The notes under the pieces are model-generated. The model was not told the DNA's origin. It worked only from the letters and a program-made list of their open reading frames with translations, and searched no databases. This document shows positions 37,851 to 50,543 of a stretch of 64,000 nt of DNA, in pieces. Origin of the DNA: Punica granatum (taxonomy: Eukaryota > Streptophyta > Magnoliopsida > Myrtales > Lythraceae); contig NC_045128.1 of the NCBI RefSeq assembly GCF_007655135.1, positions 2,666,001 to 2,730,000 of the forward strand, in the 5' to 3' direction. Made by a program: the position numbers and the translations under genes. The stretch's first letter is position 1. Each line of letters starts with the position of its first letter.

Positions 37851-38553
37851 ATATATATATTGCCAGGAATGCTCTGAAAAGGAAAGCAGGTTGCAAATAG
37901 GAAACTTCAAGATAAGAAGTAAAGCAAAACAATTAGAAAATCCCTGGAACCCCCATTGGTTATTTAAGGAGTACTTTACTCAAGTTTTGTTTTTTTAGAG
38001 ATATTATGATGTGTGCATATGATGATTTTCTTGTCTAGTTTGTCTCATTCAAAGTGAATGCAACGTGAGTTTCATTCGTAGAATTATTGAAGGCCTCTTG
38101 GCCTTCGATCCCTCTGTATCTCACTGCTTAAAAAAAGCATCATCTGAGGGTTTTTTGCCAATCCGAAATATATGCCTTGTTATTTGTAATTATTTCTGAT
38201 ATCTCTAGCCACCTATACCTCCTAACCAACTTCCTCCTAAAACCAAGATAGTATTTGGAGACATTTTCCATTGAGTTAGTATGAATTCTCCTTTCATTCA
38301 TACGATCTCAGACATACCCTAAAGTCAGCATAAGTAGATCATGTCCCCTTCGTCAGTTTACTATATCCCCAAAATAGCCCTCAATTACTGACAGAATATA
38401 AAAGAATCTAAGCAAGAAAGGCAGGAATAAAACGTGCAAGAGGATAAAAACCACTGATTTAAATGACAATGCAATTATGCAACTAATGGAACACAAAAGA
38501 ACTGGCACATATAACACTTTTGTAGAGAGTTCTCTCATGATAAAGAACTTGCT
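37851..38553. other. Convergent 3' spacer between LHT1 and the TLC gene
   Basis: 3'UTR of LHT1 on the left and of the TLC gene on the right. No further gene seen. Confidence 0.5.
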
Positions 38554-39808
38554 CTATCGGACTTTCTTTTTCATCTTATCGGTTCTTTCTCTATACAACT
38601 CACACCAAAGACCATAAATCCATGATATGCTAACTAGAAGTGCGATTACAACCACAGTCATCCAAGAAACCCAAGCCCATCTAGGCACCAAACTGTCAGC
38701 CTGACCGCTGATATAGAAAGCTCCCATCTTGTAGACAAACAATGGAGCAACAATCCCCCTAACTACAGAATAGAAGGCGTAGAAAGGAGGGGAGAGGTAA
38801 GCATACAATTTGGCTGCGAAGGGGACATCGTCTCTCCTCACACGGCCAAGAGTCCATGTGTTCTGGCAAGCGCTAGTGACCTCCGCAAGAATAAGAAGGA
38901 ACAGGATAGCATACGATCCATGACGCACAATGTACCTAATACCAGAAAAGACAGAACGCTATTCAGATGGTACAATGATATAAACAGAGCATGACCCAGA
39001 AAACTGATAAAACAAGTGGAGAAACAGAGCCCGACAGATTAACCAAAAACAGGGTACACTGGGGGAAGCAAAAGGCCCAGCACTGAGCCCAACACTCCTC
39101 ATTCGATTCACCACTAATCCAAAACTTCCACTACAAATGCCAGCACAATATTTATATGACAACGTATCGATATTCGATCTGCATAAAACTCTTATTCAAG
39201 CTGGCAAACATGTTGGGCAACAGCAAATGTGATGTCTTTTTTTCCTCTGGTTGAAATTACCGCATTGAATCTGCATATCTCAATCAGTCGCTCCAAACAT
39301 CCAATTCAAGTTCATTGCTTAGCGCTAACAACCATCGAATGCAAGATTGCTAGAAGCGGCCAATCACACCAAAGTATCACAGCAAGCGACAAAAGGTCAA
39401 TTAAGATGATCCACAACAAGCTGATCGGAATCAATACCTGCAGCTGAGGAAAATGTAGAGGGTGGCGACATGGTGGCCGATGAAGAGGACGTCGGTCGGG
39501 AAGAAGACGAGGTAGTGGAGGATATCGGTGAGGAAGTAGGCAACGCTGAAATCCAGGACCAGGGCCTCGGACGGGGTGTTGGGGGAGGAGAAGCTGAGGC
39601 CGGGGTGGGAGATCAGGGCGCGGGCGGCTAGGATTGCGGCGGGGGAGCCATGGAAGAGGGAGATCACGCAGCTCGCGGCCACAGGCCGGGTCTTCGGGGT
39701 CCACCTCCGGAAGACGACGAAGTAGGCGGTGAGGTAGATGAGCACGAACATTGCGAAGAAGAGGGGCAGCGGCGGGAGGGTCTGAACCAGCAAAATCAGG
39801 TTCTCCAT
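38554..39808 (-). CDS. TLC (TRAM/LAG1/CLN8) domain-containing membrane protein
   Basis: Two exons on the - strand, 39438-39808 and 38554-38935 (753 nt, 250 aa). The start MENLILLVQTLPPLP precedes a first membrane helix (FFAMFVLIYLTAYFVVF). The TLC signature region shows SVAYFLTDILHYLVFF followed by FIGHHVATLYIFLS with the paired histidines. Later come the helices SYAILFLLILAEVTSA, SPPFYAFYSVVRGIVAPLFV and VVVIALLVSISWIYGLW. The C-terminus KMKKKVR is a dilysine-like basic tail, which could act as an ER retrieval signal (inference). Family: proteins with lipid-sensing or ceramide-synthase-like folds. The catalytic Lag1 motif is not obvious, so this is probably the TMEM136-like/non-ceramide-synthase group. 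The substrate is unknown. Confidence 0.88.
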
Positions 39809-41200
39809 TGAAGCCCGGAGATTGAAAAGGACGGGGCAGGCGGAGATCGAGAGAGAGCGAGAGAGAGTGCTTAAGCTTTTGACTCGCCGCCGGCGACTTT
39901 GGAGTGGAGGGAAGAAAGAGACGGATAATTTCACAGAACACTCCTTTTACTTTGAATTGGATTCAATTTGGACCTTTTACTATTATAATTTCCATTTTAA
40001 TCCACATTCTGTAGTTTTTGTGTTACTTCAGTCCCCTTTCGGACATGGTTCATTCGTTTGGAACGGTAGTGAGAAGATACTTCACTCTTGTTGAACTTGA
40101 ACGCCCCTATATCTTGGGAACGTAGCTGGCAGTTCTAATTTGCTCCTCCTCATGAGTATTCCTAGCTCCATCTCTGACTGGCTGAGTGGCTCGAAACGCA
40201 CGCTTTCGTTTATAGGGTTCTGTTTGTACCTTTTGTCTTAATCTCTTCCGATTCGGACAGCTCGTTTATCATTGAAATATTTTATCGGTATGAAATGCCT
40301 TTTTAAATGCAAAATGAAATGACGCTCCATTTGTGCCCATAGTCACAACTATCAATTTGCTGTTCAAAGTTGTGTGTGTTTTTATGACTCGGGAACTACC
40401 AAAACCTATTGTTAATAGGACCAGATGCATCCGGGCGAGACTACACGTGTGTGAGGGACCTTCAAAACCTTTCTAATCATGTCGCAATGCTCAAACCAAA
40501 TGCTTTCGTCGTAGGATTTAATTTTTTTAGTTTCTACTCGCACTGAATATGCAAACATGGGCTAATTACTAATTTCGGGTAGAATAGGGAATGGGTTAAT
40601 AGACCGGGTGGCTCATGGGGGAAAAACCGGCCCATTGTTCTTGGTTGCAAAATTACGGGGCCCACTTGACATATTTAAGTGGGAACAAACAAGAACACGA
40701 ATGTTGTTCTTTTTCCCTCTTCTTTTTCCGATTCCAAGGGAGATTGATGATTCTAATACAAGAATAAAAATAAAAAATAAAAAAAAAGAGTAAAGAGGTC
40801 GCAAGAAGTCTCACGAAGAGGATCCATCTCGAGACCTCGTACTTCCAAGCTGGCGACTTGCCTTATATCTGCATTAAGTCCCCCCACCTCTCGTGGTCCC
40901 CTCCTTTTGCTGGGCTAGCTAGTGCTTGTCTGTATATCCACGTACCTAAAATGATAATTTGCACGGGAATATGTATCTTTCAAGGCACGGAAAAGGCAGG
41001 CCACGAAACAAAGTAACCGAAAAAAAGGCGTGGAAAAGGGAGGTCCCAGAGAAATTCATAATACTCGGGTTTCACCGAGTCCCATCAATTGGACCACGCA
41101 TTGATTCCGGCACTGTTTAGTTGCCCAGAATCGAAGTCATGCACATATTGAAAGATGGAGACTAATACAATTAATCAATTTCATTCTTCAGACTGGACAT
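39809..41200. other. TLC-gene upstream region and intergenic DNA
   Basis: A GA-rich tract (39846-39868) just 5' of the TLC start is likely leader. The rest has no supported gene. 40800-40885 contains a possible SINE-like head on the - strand (ggtctcgagatggatcc). Confidence 0.45.
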
Positions 41201-41907
41201 TAATTCGATAGATTACATTACATAAACGATGATGATATTCAGCCGCCACAACCTTGCAAGTGCCTGTAGTACAAGAACTTCAGACAACAAGACATGTGCC
41301 AAGACGCAACAATTCCATATTTTCGGAGTTCCTCCGAGAGATGGAGACAAACAAAAACACAGCCAAACGTACTCCTCGCATGTTGGGAAAGATCACAAAC
41401 TCAGGAGTCAGGGCGACTTACATCGTCCACGGCATATATATATATATATATGATATGTACATTTGACAGTACTGTTACAATGGCAGACTTTGCTGTGATC
41501 ATGATGGTAAAATTTTCTCTAGCACTGTCTCGTCAGGCTTCGTTCTTTATTACTGTACCGCTTGACCAACCCAACCATAAGCAGCTTCCTCCCAATCCCA
41601 AGTTATCTTGATTCTCATCTATATATGTATATATATGACACGTATAAGGATGTATGCATTGGCAGCATTGCATACTCTTGACAGCTGACAGCTCAATATA
41701 TTTCGGAAAGCAGTTGATGGAACCATTTACTTTTCCTTGTTTCTGGGCTTAGTGTCGTGATTTATTTCTACAACCATGCAAATCTAAGATAATATCCATA
41801 GAAGATTCAGCATGCCTTTATGGAGATCTTTGGTCGAGTCCTGACCTGATATACATCGACACGTTGCATGCACTGTCATCTTCCTTTGAGCTTCATATAT
41901 ATATATG

Positions 41908-41944
<37 letters not shown>

Positions 41945-42238
41945 CCTGCACGCAAATGATCATTGAATCACAAGTGTCAGCACATCCATAACAGAACAAA
42001 GCAAGTAAAAACAGTAAAGCAACATGGCATCAAACTAAATGGACAACGTAACACGGCATCAACGCTAAAACAAACGAACAAACTCCATCCATAACCATCT
42101 CACGGACACCCAGCCAGATTCTAAATGTAGTGACAGTGATCTCACATGGAAAAATTGTTCCATATAGTAATGACGTCGAAAATCCGGGGAATAACAGGTC
42201 CCTAGAGGAACCAACCATGCAAACTAAGGCAATGAGGC

Positions 42239-42680
42239 GGTTGAATATAATAACACCAATGATGCCAACTCATATATGTTAGGTAAAACTTTCGGAGGAG
42301 CTCTCAAGACAAGTCTTAGTATTATTGTTTGGAATGACTCCAACTATGGGGACCATCAGCAAGAAAATTCATTGAAATAAACTTATAGATGAGAGATGAC
42401 TGCATATGATAACAGATCAGAAAGCGGAACTTTTTCAAAGAACGGTGAAAATGCATGTAAATGAGTGGCATATCTATAATTAATTATTCAATCTTAGGAT
42501 ACGAGGAGTTGAATCGACAGCAGCATAGAATGATGCCAAGTCATATATCTGCTAGTTTACAATTTCGGATGAGATGACAACGACGTTATGATAATAACTT
42601 CAGCAAGCGGAACTTTTAAAGAGCGTGGCGATAACGCGCGTGAACGAGTGGCATATCTGTAATTACTGACAAAATCAATG
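42239..42680. repeat. Diverged local duplication
   Basis: Unit 1 (about 42239-42490) and unit 2 (about 42508-42680) share, in order, aatgatgccaaNtcatatat, tttcggaNgag, atgataa, agcggaactttt, aaagaNcgNg and gagtggcatatctNtaatta. Unit 1 carries about 95 extra bases (42297-42390). Confidence 0.7.
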
Positions 42681-43139
42681 AAAAGCATGATTGTTGCTAT
42701 CACGATCAGACACAACTTGCACTTTGCATGCATGCATGCATATTAATTTGTAGTAGAGTGATTGATATATCAACACTCGGCCATTCCTAGGAATCAAAAT
42801 ATTCAATGGGCAAACTCAAACTGAACCTGCTCATCGAGCTCACATATGCATGATCATAAATCACACCAAACTCCACAAAGCATTACACTTTCGCATTATT
42901 CATGACTAATGGCACGACATGACTATTGTTTTTTGTTAACACTTGCATAGAATATCTACGTAACTCACGCATATATTGGTTTGTACTATCGCAGGACTGG
43001 CATTTTCCTGTTAAAACACCCAATAGAATTACTTTGCTAATTATATATTCCTTGTGCCTTATTCTGCAATTGATTAAGGGAATTACCTGTGCACAATACA
43101 TGAACGGACACACATATATACAAAGGAGGTCTAAGTTGT

Positions 43140-43256
43140 AGTACAATGAAAGATAAATCTTACATAACTAATAAAGAGACATAAGTAGTCTCATTAGGTA
43201 TCGAATCTGCGACCTTTAGGTCAGCATGTAAGAGAGTGCGTCACTGCGCTACACCC
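43140..43256 (-). repeat. tRNA-derived SINE-like copy with A- and B-box-like motifs
   Basis: On the - strand it starts GGGTGTAGCGCAGTGACGC (A-box-like TAGCGCAGTGACG), then GGTCGCAGATTCGATACC (B-box-like), then aatgagactacttatgtctc and an AT-rich end. A head-to-tail arrangement typical of plant SINEs; the best preserved of three related copies here. Confidence 0.6.
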
Positions 43257-44160
43257 ACTTTTAATCATATATATTTTATATGCATGAGATATATTGCATA
43301 TATGAAATATATACATATTAAATACAAATATAAAAGAGATTATTGATGATATTAATTAACATTTCTATTATTCTCCTTGCCCTTGGACTCAATATTTATA
43401 CACATGTACGCCAGTATCTCTATATATATCTCCTTTAATTTTTCTTTTTTAGTGCTCGAATCAGTATTAAACATTCAAAAGGAAATCCAGTATACCATGG
43501 CAGAGAATTTTAATGTGGAGATGAAACATTTGCAAATTAATATAGTTGCTGTAACCCGCGGTCTAGACTCTAATGTCCAACTACAGTAAGTTGCACTAAA
43601 TCACAAGTTTTTTCTTTTCTTTCTCCTAGGTTAGATGAATCAAATTTTGATCCTTGTAATTGATCTTTTTTTTTTTGTTTGCTAAATAACATTATTACTT
43701 GTCAGGTTATACGTAACCATACTCTTCACAGTGTAAAGCTGAATCTCTTGCTTTATTCCTTTTACTTTTTTCTAGGAACCATTTGTTTATATATCAGTTA
43801 ATTAGGCCAGCCTTTCTTTCTTCTGACAGATCAAAACCTGAAAAGTTGCATGTGATGTATACATCACTGACTAAATCAAAAAATTTCAGAATATTATTTT
43901 CAACTGTTTCAATTCTTTTCTGTTTCTCCTTGGTCCGAGGAGAACATGACTTCATAGTTTTATATATATATATATATATATATATTATTAGTCAGTATCA
44001 AGATAATATATCAATTAGTCAACATGTTGCATCCACATGTTTCATCGCATCTGTCCACCTTAGTCGATGTCTATGTTGATAAACTGGTATTAATATGTAG
44101 ATATAGAAAGAGAAATTCTTGTTTGACATGTCACATCTTGTGTGTATATATATATCTATA

Positions 44161-44340
44161 AGGGGCGGAGTCAGGATTTTCATTCAGATGAGCAAAAATA
44201 TTACTTAATATAAATAGTACGTAAATATTTTTTTCAGGAGATAAAATACAAATTTTATATAAAAAAACTCACAAATAAACATACTTTTAAAGTAAAATTT
44301 TAAAAAATTCAAAATTCAGGGGCAATTGGCTCCTCCCCTG
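44161..44340. mobile_element. hAT-type MITE
   Basis: 180 bp. Ends AGGGGCGGAGTCAG and (reverse complement of the right end) CAGGGGAGGAGCCA, an inverted pair with the common plant hAT terminus. Flanked by TATCTATA (44153-44160) and TATCTACA (44341-44348), an 8-bp target duplication with one mismatch. No ORF. Confidence 0.7.
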
Positions 44341-45595
44341 TATCTACATATATATTGGTGTAAGTGGATAACTAAGAGATGATGTTTGTTCTCATTGAGC
44401 TGCCATTTGGCTGTGCTGCCAAGTATGGAGCTGCCATATGGCAGTACTTTAGCAAACTGAACGAGCTCCATATTTTAGTAACCCATTGATCACCGAAAAA
44501 AAAAAAATAGTAACCCTTCCCCCTTTGGCTATATTAGTATGCCTTCAGTTTGTTAATAATTAGTAATTGATAATTCAATAATTGTTGCTCTTAAATTTGA
44601 AAATCCTGTTCAAAGAGAAAAAAAGGAAAACAAGAAATCCCAAAATCACATAATTGTTGTAGTTGATCCATGAACTATATGTCTCTTCAATTTCCATTAA
44701 TTTGTAACTAATTAAGGTAAGAACCGGAATTGCTTAGTTCATCATCATGGCCAAACAGAAGCATCTATTTATCAAGGCCACACATTCATCCTGTCCTTTC
44801 AATTGGATAAGCTAAACAAACATGTTAAACTTATATATATTCACTCAATAAAAAGATAAAAATAACATATAATGGTTATTCGTGTGAGGAATATGGATAA
44901 TAAAGCATATTATATCTACAGATAAACTGGGCAGGCATAGCAATAAAACTAAATCTATAATATTATTAAATATCTATATACAATATAAAGTAAATCTGTA
45001 TCTAAATTTTATATATTTGTATATAATACAGAAAAGTAAGATACACTGAGCACAAACATATATTAAATCTTTTTCATTTTCCAAACTTGTATGTCCTTTT
45101 GTACGCAACTAACGGTTTTGACACATCATCCTCATCCTAACGATCATTGTAATCTTGTATTTGGTACTCAAAATGCTTCGGAAACTTATATTATAGAGAT
45201 AGAGAACCATAGGAAGCACAGGTATCATATTCGAAAAAATCAAAACTTATGATAATGATACACACTTTTTTGTATTTGCTAATGTTATTTAGTAATTTCT
45301 ATTTCTATATTTCACTTAATTGTGTATTTTGAACACGCAAAAAGCACTTATTGACTAAACACTGACAATATATAACCCTGGGTAGGCCATCTCTAGTATA
45401 AACATAAAAAGCATGAATATGGATAAGGACTACGCATATGATATTCTTATGTGTCCACATACTTTCTCCTTTTCCATACGTAGTGACAACCTTTGAAATT
45501 TTATTCAATTGGTATTTGATTTGATTGTCTATTGTGTCTTGTTATGCTTAATTGCTTTCTTTCTTTCTTTTTTTGTTATAAGGAAGTTCAGTTAA

Positions 45596-45706
45596 TCTAA
45601 TGTAATGAAATAAAATTTTAAATAATTAATAAATTGACGCGAATAATCTTACCGTGTATCGCACTTGAAACTTCTTGATTAACAGATGAATGCTTTATAC
45701 CCTATT
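45596..45706 (-). repeat. Degenerate tRNA-derived SINE-like copy
   Basis: On the - strand gggtataaagcattcatc, aagaagtttcaagtgcgatac, then acggtaagattattcgcgtc and aatttattaattatttaaaa. Aligns in order with the copy at 34985-35120 but has lost the clean B box. Confidence 0.5.
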
Positions 45707-47028
45707 TTGATTAATTAATTGCATTTTTTCAACATCGTATGTTTCCATATTTCTAAACTTATTAAGTATGTGAGAATGGAATATTTCGGAACAATTTTAG
45801 ATTCGTACTATAAGAAGATGATGAATAAACCATTAAGGATATTTAAAATATTTTTTTTACCTCAACCATTTTAGAGTTCAAACAACCAGCAAATAATTCA
45901 AGCCCATTATTACGCTGGTATAGACTAAATTCACATAATTTTTGTGCAATCACCTATCCCATTTAATTTAATTTTTTATAAGTGTATATATATCTTTCTT
46001 ATCTATATCTATAGTGTAACCCCTCTTGTGTTGATTAATTTTAGATAAAGCCACGTGGAAATCAATGAGCTTTATGAATTAAATGAATGAACACATAAAG
46101 TAGGACCATGTCAATTTGTCTATAAAGTTCATACTAGTGTCCTCTTTGCAGTCATATGCACACTAACACTTCATAAATTTCCCACCCAGTGATTATCTTT
46201 TTTTTCTTGCCAGGTTAAGAAATAACCTAGTGATATATTCTATGGGAAATTCTCCTAACCTCATTACTTAATAATTGGGCTTATGAGATGGACAGAGAAT
46301 ATAACCTATGGTACACGATAAGTAGGTTTTATAAGAATTGGAACGGTTCTCAACAAAATTTTTGTCCAAACTTGATATATTATATTTATGTCAAAAGTAC
46401 AAAGAACTCATAATCAGTTTGCATCTGTATATATTCATAAATAAATAAAAGAGTTTTCATCTGTACATGTTGTCTCCATTTAGTGTAACTTCCCCTAACA
46501 AAGTTGGAAAAAAGTTAATTGAAGTAATTACTCTATTGAAGGAACCCATATATATTATGGAAGAATAATGACTTAAAGTGAGCTCGTTACATGCACTGAT
46601 CTTTTTTTCGGTAGAGATTACATGCACTGATCTTCTTACTAGGAATTTGATTTTACGTCTCTTTCCATTTATTAGTTGCTATAATTCCAAAATTTATAGT
46701 GGCACGTTTGCGAAATTCACTTTAATATTAAAGAAATTAGACTTCCCGATAGGCGTGTATACACATTATTCATTCCATGCTATCACTTTTGCTTGTTACT
46801 AATTATTAATGAACTCTTAGAATAAAGAATTTGTCGCCAAAAGTTCGGATTTCTTGGCATAGGGTTTTGAGCTTATCATAATATATGTCCAATTAGTTTT
46901 GAGGCTGCATAATCTTATTGCCATAATTGATTTCTGCTTAAAAATGAACTTGCATTACCTGAATTGCTTCAATCCTTGCGGTCGAGAGGGTCGTCGTTGG
47001 CCGGATTCGTTTTGCTGTTTTTGTTAAG

Positions 47029-47961
47029 TCAGTTTAATGGACGCCCTAAGCTCAGTGCAGCTCTAACGTCCAGCCTCCATGCAAACCCTCCAAAGTCCAT
47101 CCTCCACACATCACATGGAACCACCTGCGACCGCCTCTCCTCCCGCCACGTGTCCTGCACCCTCACCCGGCAAGAGAATGCCCCGCATGACCGAGGCAGC
47201 TCACCCTTCACCAGCATCCCCACCGCCAACTCCGGCCCCTCACCCCCTCCAGCAAACCCTTTCCGGACCATGCTGTTGTATGCTCCATTCACCCACAGCA
47301 CACGGTTCAACGAGTCCGATACAAACCCAGGGCACGTGGCGGACCGCAGCCCCTCCGCCCTCTCCTCGTCCGTCCGCCCTAGCTCCAGGGCGTCTGGGTA
47401 GGGTCCAGTCCCAACCGACTCGACAATCACCCAGGATTCGATCGGACGGACTGTAGCCGCCGGATCTGTCAAATGCAGTCCCGTGATATCAATTAACCAC
47501 GGGTGGGGGTCGGGGCTAGGGCTAGGGCTGGGGCTAGGGCTAGGGCTACCTATCGGGATGGGGATCGAGGACGAGTGCGGGTGCAGGGAGTCACGCCCTT
47601 TAGCTGCTTTTGACGATTCTTTCGGGTGCTCAGCTTTCTCAGGCAACAACTGGAGCGTCACTATCGCCTTCTCCGACGATTGTGTCGTTTTTCGCCCGTT
47701 GCTGCTGCTAGTGCCGCTGCTTTTAGGAGCACTCCTGCTCCGAACCCTAACATACTTCCGCTTCATCCTTATCTTCGACAACAGTAAGCTCTTGTTACTG
47801 AATTGGCCTCCACCGGCGGCCGGGTCCCCGTCGGCTGGCTTCGGCGCTATAGGCCGGAATCTCAGCATCATCACCCGGTCGATCATCACTCTATCATCAC
47901 CCCCCGCCGCACCACCACCACCAACTCCACCCGCGCACCTCTGCCGACCTCCAACGTCCAT
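47029..47961 (-). CDS. DUF7950-like protein of unknown function, copy 1
   Basis: Intronless 310-aa frame. Recognised by a short N-terminal block MMLRFRPIAPKP (residues 31-42), a basic patch RMKRKYVRVRSR that could be a nuclear localisation signal, and a conserved C-terminal domain (about residues 205-305): CPGFVSDSLNRVLWVN, then RSQVVPCDVWRMDFGGFAWR and LDVRAALSLG. I recall this pattern as a plant family named DUF7950; the name is from memory. A Ser-Pro run (about residues 138-151) is encoded by an imperfect 6-bp GGGCTA repeat. The region is GC-rich compared with its AT-rich surroundings. No biochemical function can be assigned; a nuclear role is only an inference from the basic patch. Paralogue at 50544-51431. 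Confidence 0.82.
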   Translation of the reverse strand: MDVGGRQRCAGGVGGGGAAGGDDRVMIDRVMMLRFRPIAPKPADGDPAAGGGQFSNKSLLLSKIRMKRKYVRVRSRSAPKSSGTSSSNGRKTTQSSEKAIVTLQLLPEKAEHPKESSKAAKGRDSLHPHSSSIPIPIGSPSPSPSPSPSPDPHPWLIDITGLHLTDPAATVRPIESWVIVESVGTGPYPDALELGRTDEERAEGLRSATCPGFVSDSLNRVLWVNGAYNSMVRKGFAGGGEGPELAVGMLVKGELPRSCGAFSCRVRVQDTWREERRSQVVPCDVWRMDFGGFAWRLDVRAALSLGRPLN

Positions 47962-48073
47962 CTCGCCGACGTACTGCCTCCTCCGATCAACACTGTCCCC
48001 CTCTCACTCCCTCTCCCACTCCCTCGTTCGATAATCAAAGCGGCAGGGTGAGGGCAGTGCATTGGGGTAATAA

Positions 48074-48275
48074 GGCGACACGTGGCTAGGGCAAAGGCTG
48101 GGGGTACATTTGAAGGCTCCGATTGGTCAAATCTTTTCGGGCGGGGCCCACCATAAAGCTGAGGGAGGCGTCGGGGAGGCAATGGAGCTTTCTGATTGGT
48201 CGAAAGCTCGGGCCAATCAGAACCGAGACAGTGTCCAGCACTCGCTAAAAGCTGTGGACACGTGGTGCTTCCTCG
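48074..48275 (-). promoter_or_regulatory. Conserved upstream module of DUF7950-like copy 1
   Basis: Ordered motifs shared with 51606-51800: taaggcg + CACGTG (48079-48084) + gctagggca; GATTGG (48121-48126); ggggccca; GATTGG (48194-48199) with gggccaa; gtgtccagcact; and gtggaCACGTGg (48259-48264). These include two G-box cores and several CCAAT boxes. Confidence 0.7.
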
Positions 48276-50032
48276 GTCGTGGCGCACTGTCATGTCTTAC
48301 CGGGGAAAAATAATAGGGATAAAAAAAAAAGGAAAAAGACAAGGGAAAAAGGAGGGGCTTTAGTGAAATGTTCCAGAAAGCAGACACGTGGTGTGTTGTC
48401 ATTCGACAGAAAAGGAAGTATATTCGAACTGGGAAACAGTTGACTGCTGTACTTCCACCACGCGAATCTAGTCGCGTGACTATCACGCAAGGGGACAGGG
48501 AGCGATGTTTGGGTGGACCGTGGCCGTCACGCGCGGGGTCCCGCGACGTGATTGGTAGCAGCGGTCGGGTTTGGGGAGGTGGGATGAGGACGCGTGGAGG
48601 GTCCGATTGCAATGCGGATCTTAAGCGCGATCTTTCAACGTCAGCTCCGATAAGAAAAAAAAGTAGATATTAACTTTTTTTATTTTCTTTTTAATTAATT
48701 CTATTTTGCTATAATTAGTTTTCGATTTTTTTTTTTCTGTTTTTCGGATAGGCTTTGAGGTAAATGGTCCAATGAGAGACGAGATCGGCTAGGCACGTCC
48801 TCAGCGTCCGCCCCCTACCCTCTAAGCCTCTCGTCTCTCCACGAAATATCAAAAAAGCATGTTGTCCCGGTTTCTTAAAAATTTATCGTATTTACGTATC
48901 ATCAGATTAACATTTTATGAGAATATATCCGCCATAAAAAGTTGATATGAAAATGTACCAGCACAATGAGTAGTTTTTTTTGGAGAAAAACTAAAGCTAA
49001 GCAACACACATACATATATATGATGATAATACATTATGAACTTTATTATATTCTAGCACTAGTGATATTTAGATTCTCCCAATGATCTTGAAGATACGTA
49101 ATCTCTTGAAAACTTTTAAAATGTCATATGATAAGGATTTTCTTAAGTAGTATCACATATAATAATTAAGGGTATGACCTTTGAATAATATTAGATGAGA
49201 TTAAATGAAAAACCTTGTGATTATAGTTATAAGTCATCCGATGCGTTATCATCATGCCATGTTACTCTACTCTACACCGCATGCAGAACGATATCAATAT
49301 CTCGTTGTTATTTATATATCATCGTATGTCAACCGCATCAAACAATATATATTCTCATATAGTTGAATGTCACCACATGTAAGCTTATGCACGCGTACAT
49401 TCAAATAAGAAAAAGTAAATAATAATAATATAAAAATGATCATCATTTCCATCTTCATGTGAAAGGTGCAACACATTTTAAGACACGTATGAACACAACC
49501 TGTGGTAGTATGATGACACATGTACTCACCATATTCTCTTTTCTATTTCTTCTTTCCTCCTCATTCTATTACTATATCACATGGAAATGCAGATATTTGC
49601 CCACATTAATGAATCGGGTCAGAATCAGACATTGATATGCCTGTATATCAAGTATATCTCCCCCATCCCTTCATATGAACTTCTACACACTCAAATATGT
49701 ATATGTATCTATACGTACACATTTTGGGTTGTTGAAATACAAGACATTTAGACGATAGGGTTCTCTATTTCAATCTCTTTCATTGTTGTCGATGACACAA
49801 TGGTCTCTCTTGGGAGAATCTTCCAAAGGCAAAACCAAGAAAACATGGGTACGTGTCCAACGGTTGGAAGTTCCCTAGGCAAGAAAGATGGTGACTTGGC
49901 AACAACAGGGCGATCGATTCAAACTTCTCCACGATGTTTCATTCTTGTTCTAATCCTTTCCAACTTTGAATTCTTCTTCTTCTATCATCTCTCGCATTTC
50001 TTTAATCTTCACTCCCTTTCCCTACCTCCTCA

Positions 50033-50074
<42 letters not shown>
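50033..50074. repeat. (CA)n microsatellite
   Basis: About 20 uninterrupted AC dinucleotides. Confidence 0.9.
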
Positions 50075-50077
<3 letters not shown>

Positions 50078-50543
50078 AGCATCAACGACCCGTTGCTTCA
50101 TTTTCACATGACTCATCCATCCCCTCGTTGCTTCCCCCCTATCCCCACCCACTCCTAGAGAAAGCTCTATCATTAACCGGTTTTCCGAACTAACTTTCAT
50201 TCTTCGAACCTGATATTTTTAGATCCCTCTAGACCTGACCAATTCTACTTTACCTTACTAACCCTTCTAGTTTTACCCTCTTAGCAGAGGGACTCACGTT
50301 ACGGGTCATTCCCACTCACTTCCGTGAGAAATCCATTATTATATAGCGATTCTCAATCCATGCATTGCTAGTTATAAGACAGTCAGAATCAGTCACATTA
50401 TTTTAGGTACATAAATTTATAACGTATATATACCTGTTATATATACGGAGGGCATACGACGAACCCCGGGAATTATACTTCGCCGGCGAGCTAGGCGATT
50501 CCGACGGTTATTTTTTGGCTTTTTTTTTTTTGAGTTTTTTCCT

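Larger units (their letters stand above)
41201..47028. other. AT-rich intergenic region with scattered repeats
   Basis: No convincing protein-coding exon over about 5.8 kb. Holds (TA)n arrays (41437-41450, 41886-41940, 43960-43986), a local duplication at 42.2-42.7 kb, two SINE-like copies and one hAT-type MITE. Confidence 0.5.
47962..50543. other. Spacer between the two DUF7950-like genes
   Basis: The left 700 bases form the GC-rich promoter region of copy 1; the rest is AT-rich with a (CA)n array and no supported gene. Confidence 0.5.

Noticed and set aside
43198..43256. A genuine tRNA gene
   Set aside because: A- and B-box-like sequences are present, but the cloverleaf stems do not close and the body continues into an AT-rich tail, so a SINE head fits better.
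44425..44450. ctgccatatggcag palindrome as a regulatory site or miRNA stem
   Set aside because: Too short for a miRNA precursor, and no extended pairing around it.
47509..47552. Interstitial telomere (TTTAGGG-like) array
   Set aside because: The unit is GGGCTA with variation and lies in frame in a coding region; it is not the plant telomere repeat.
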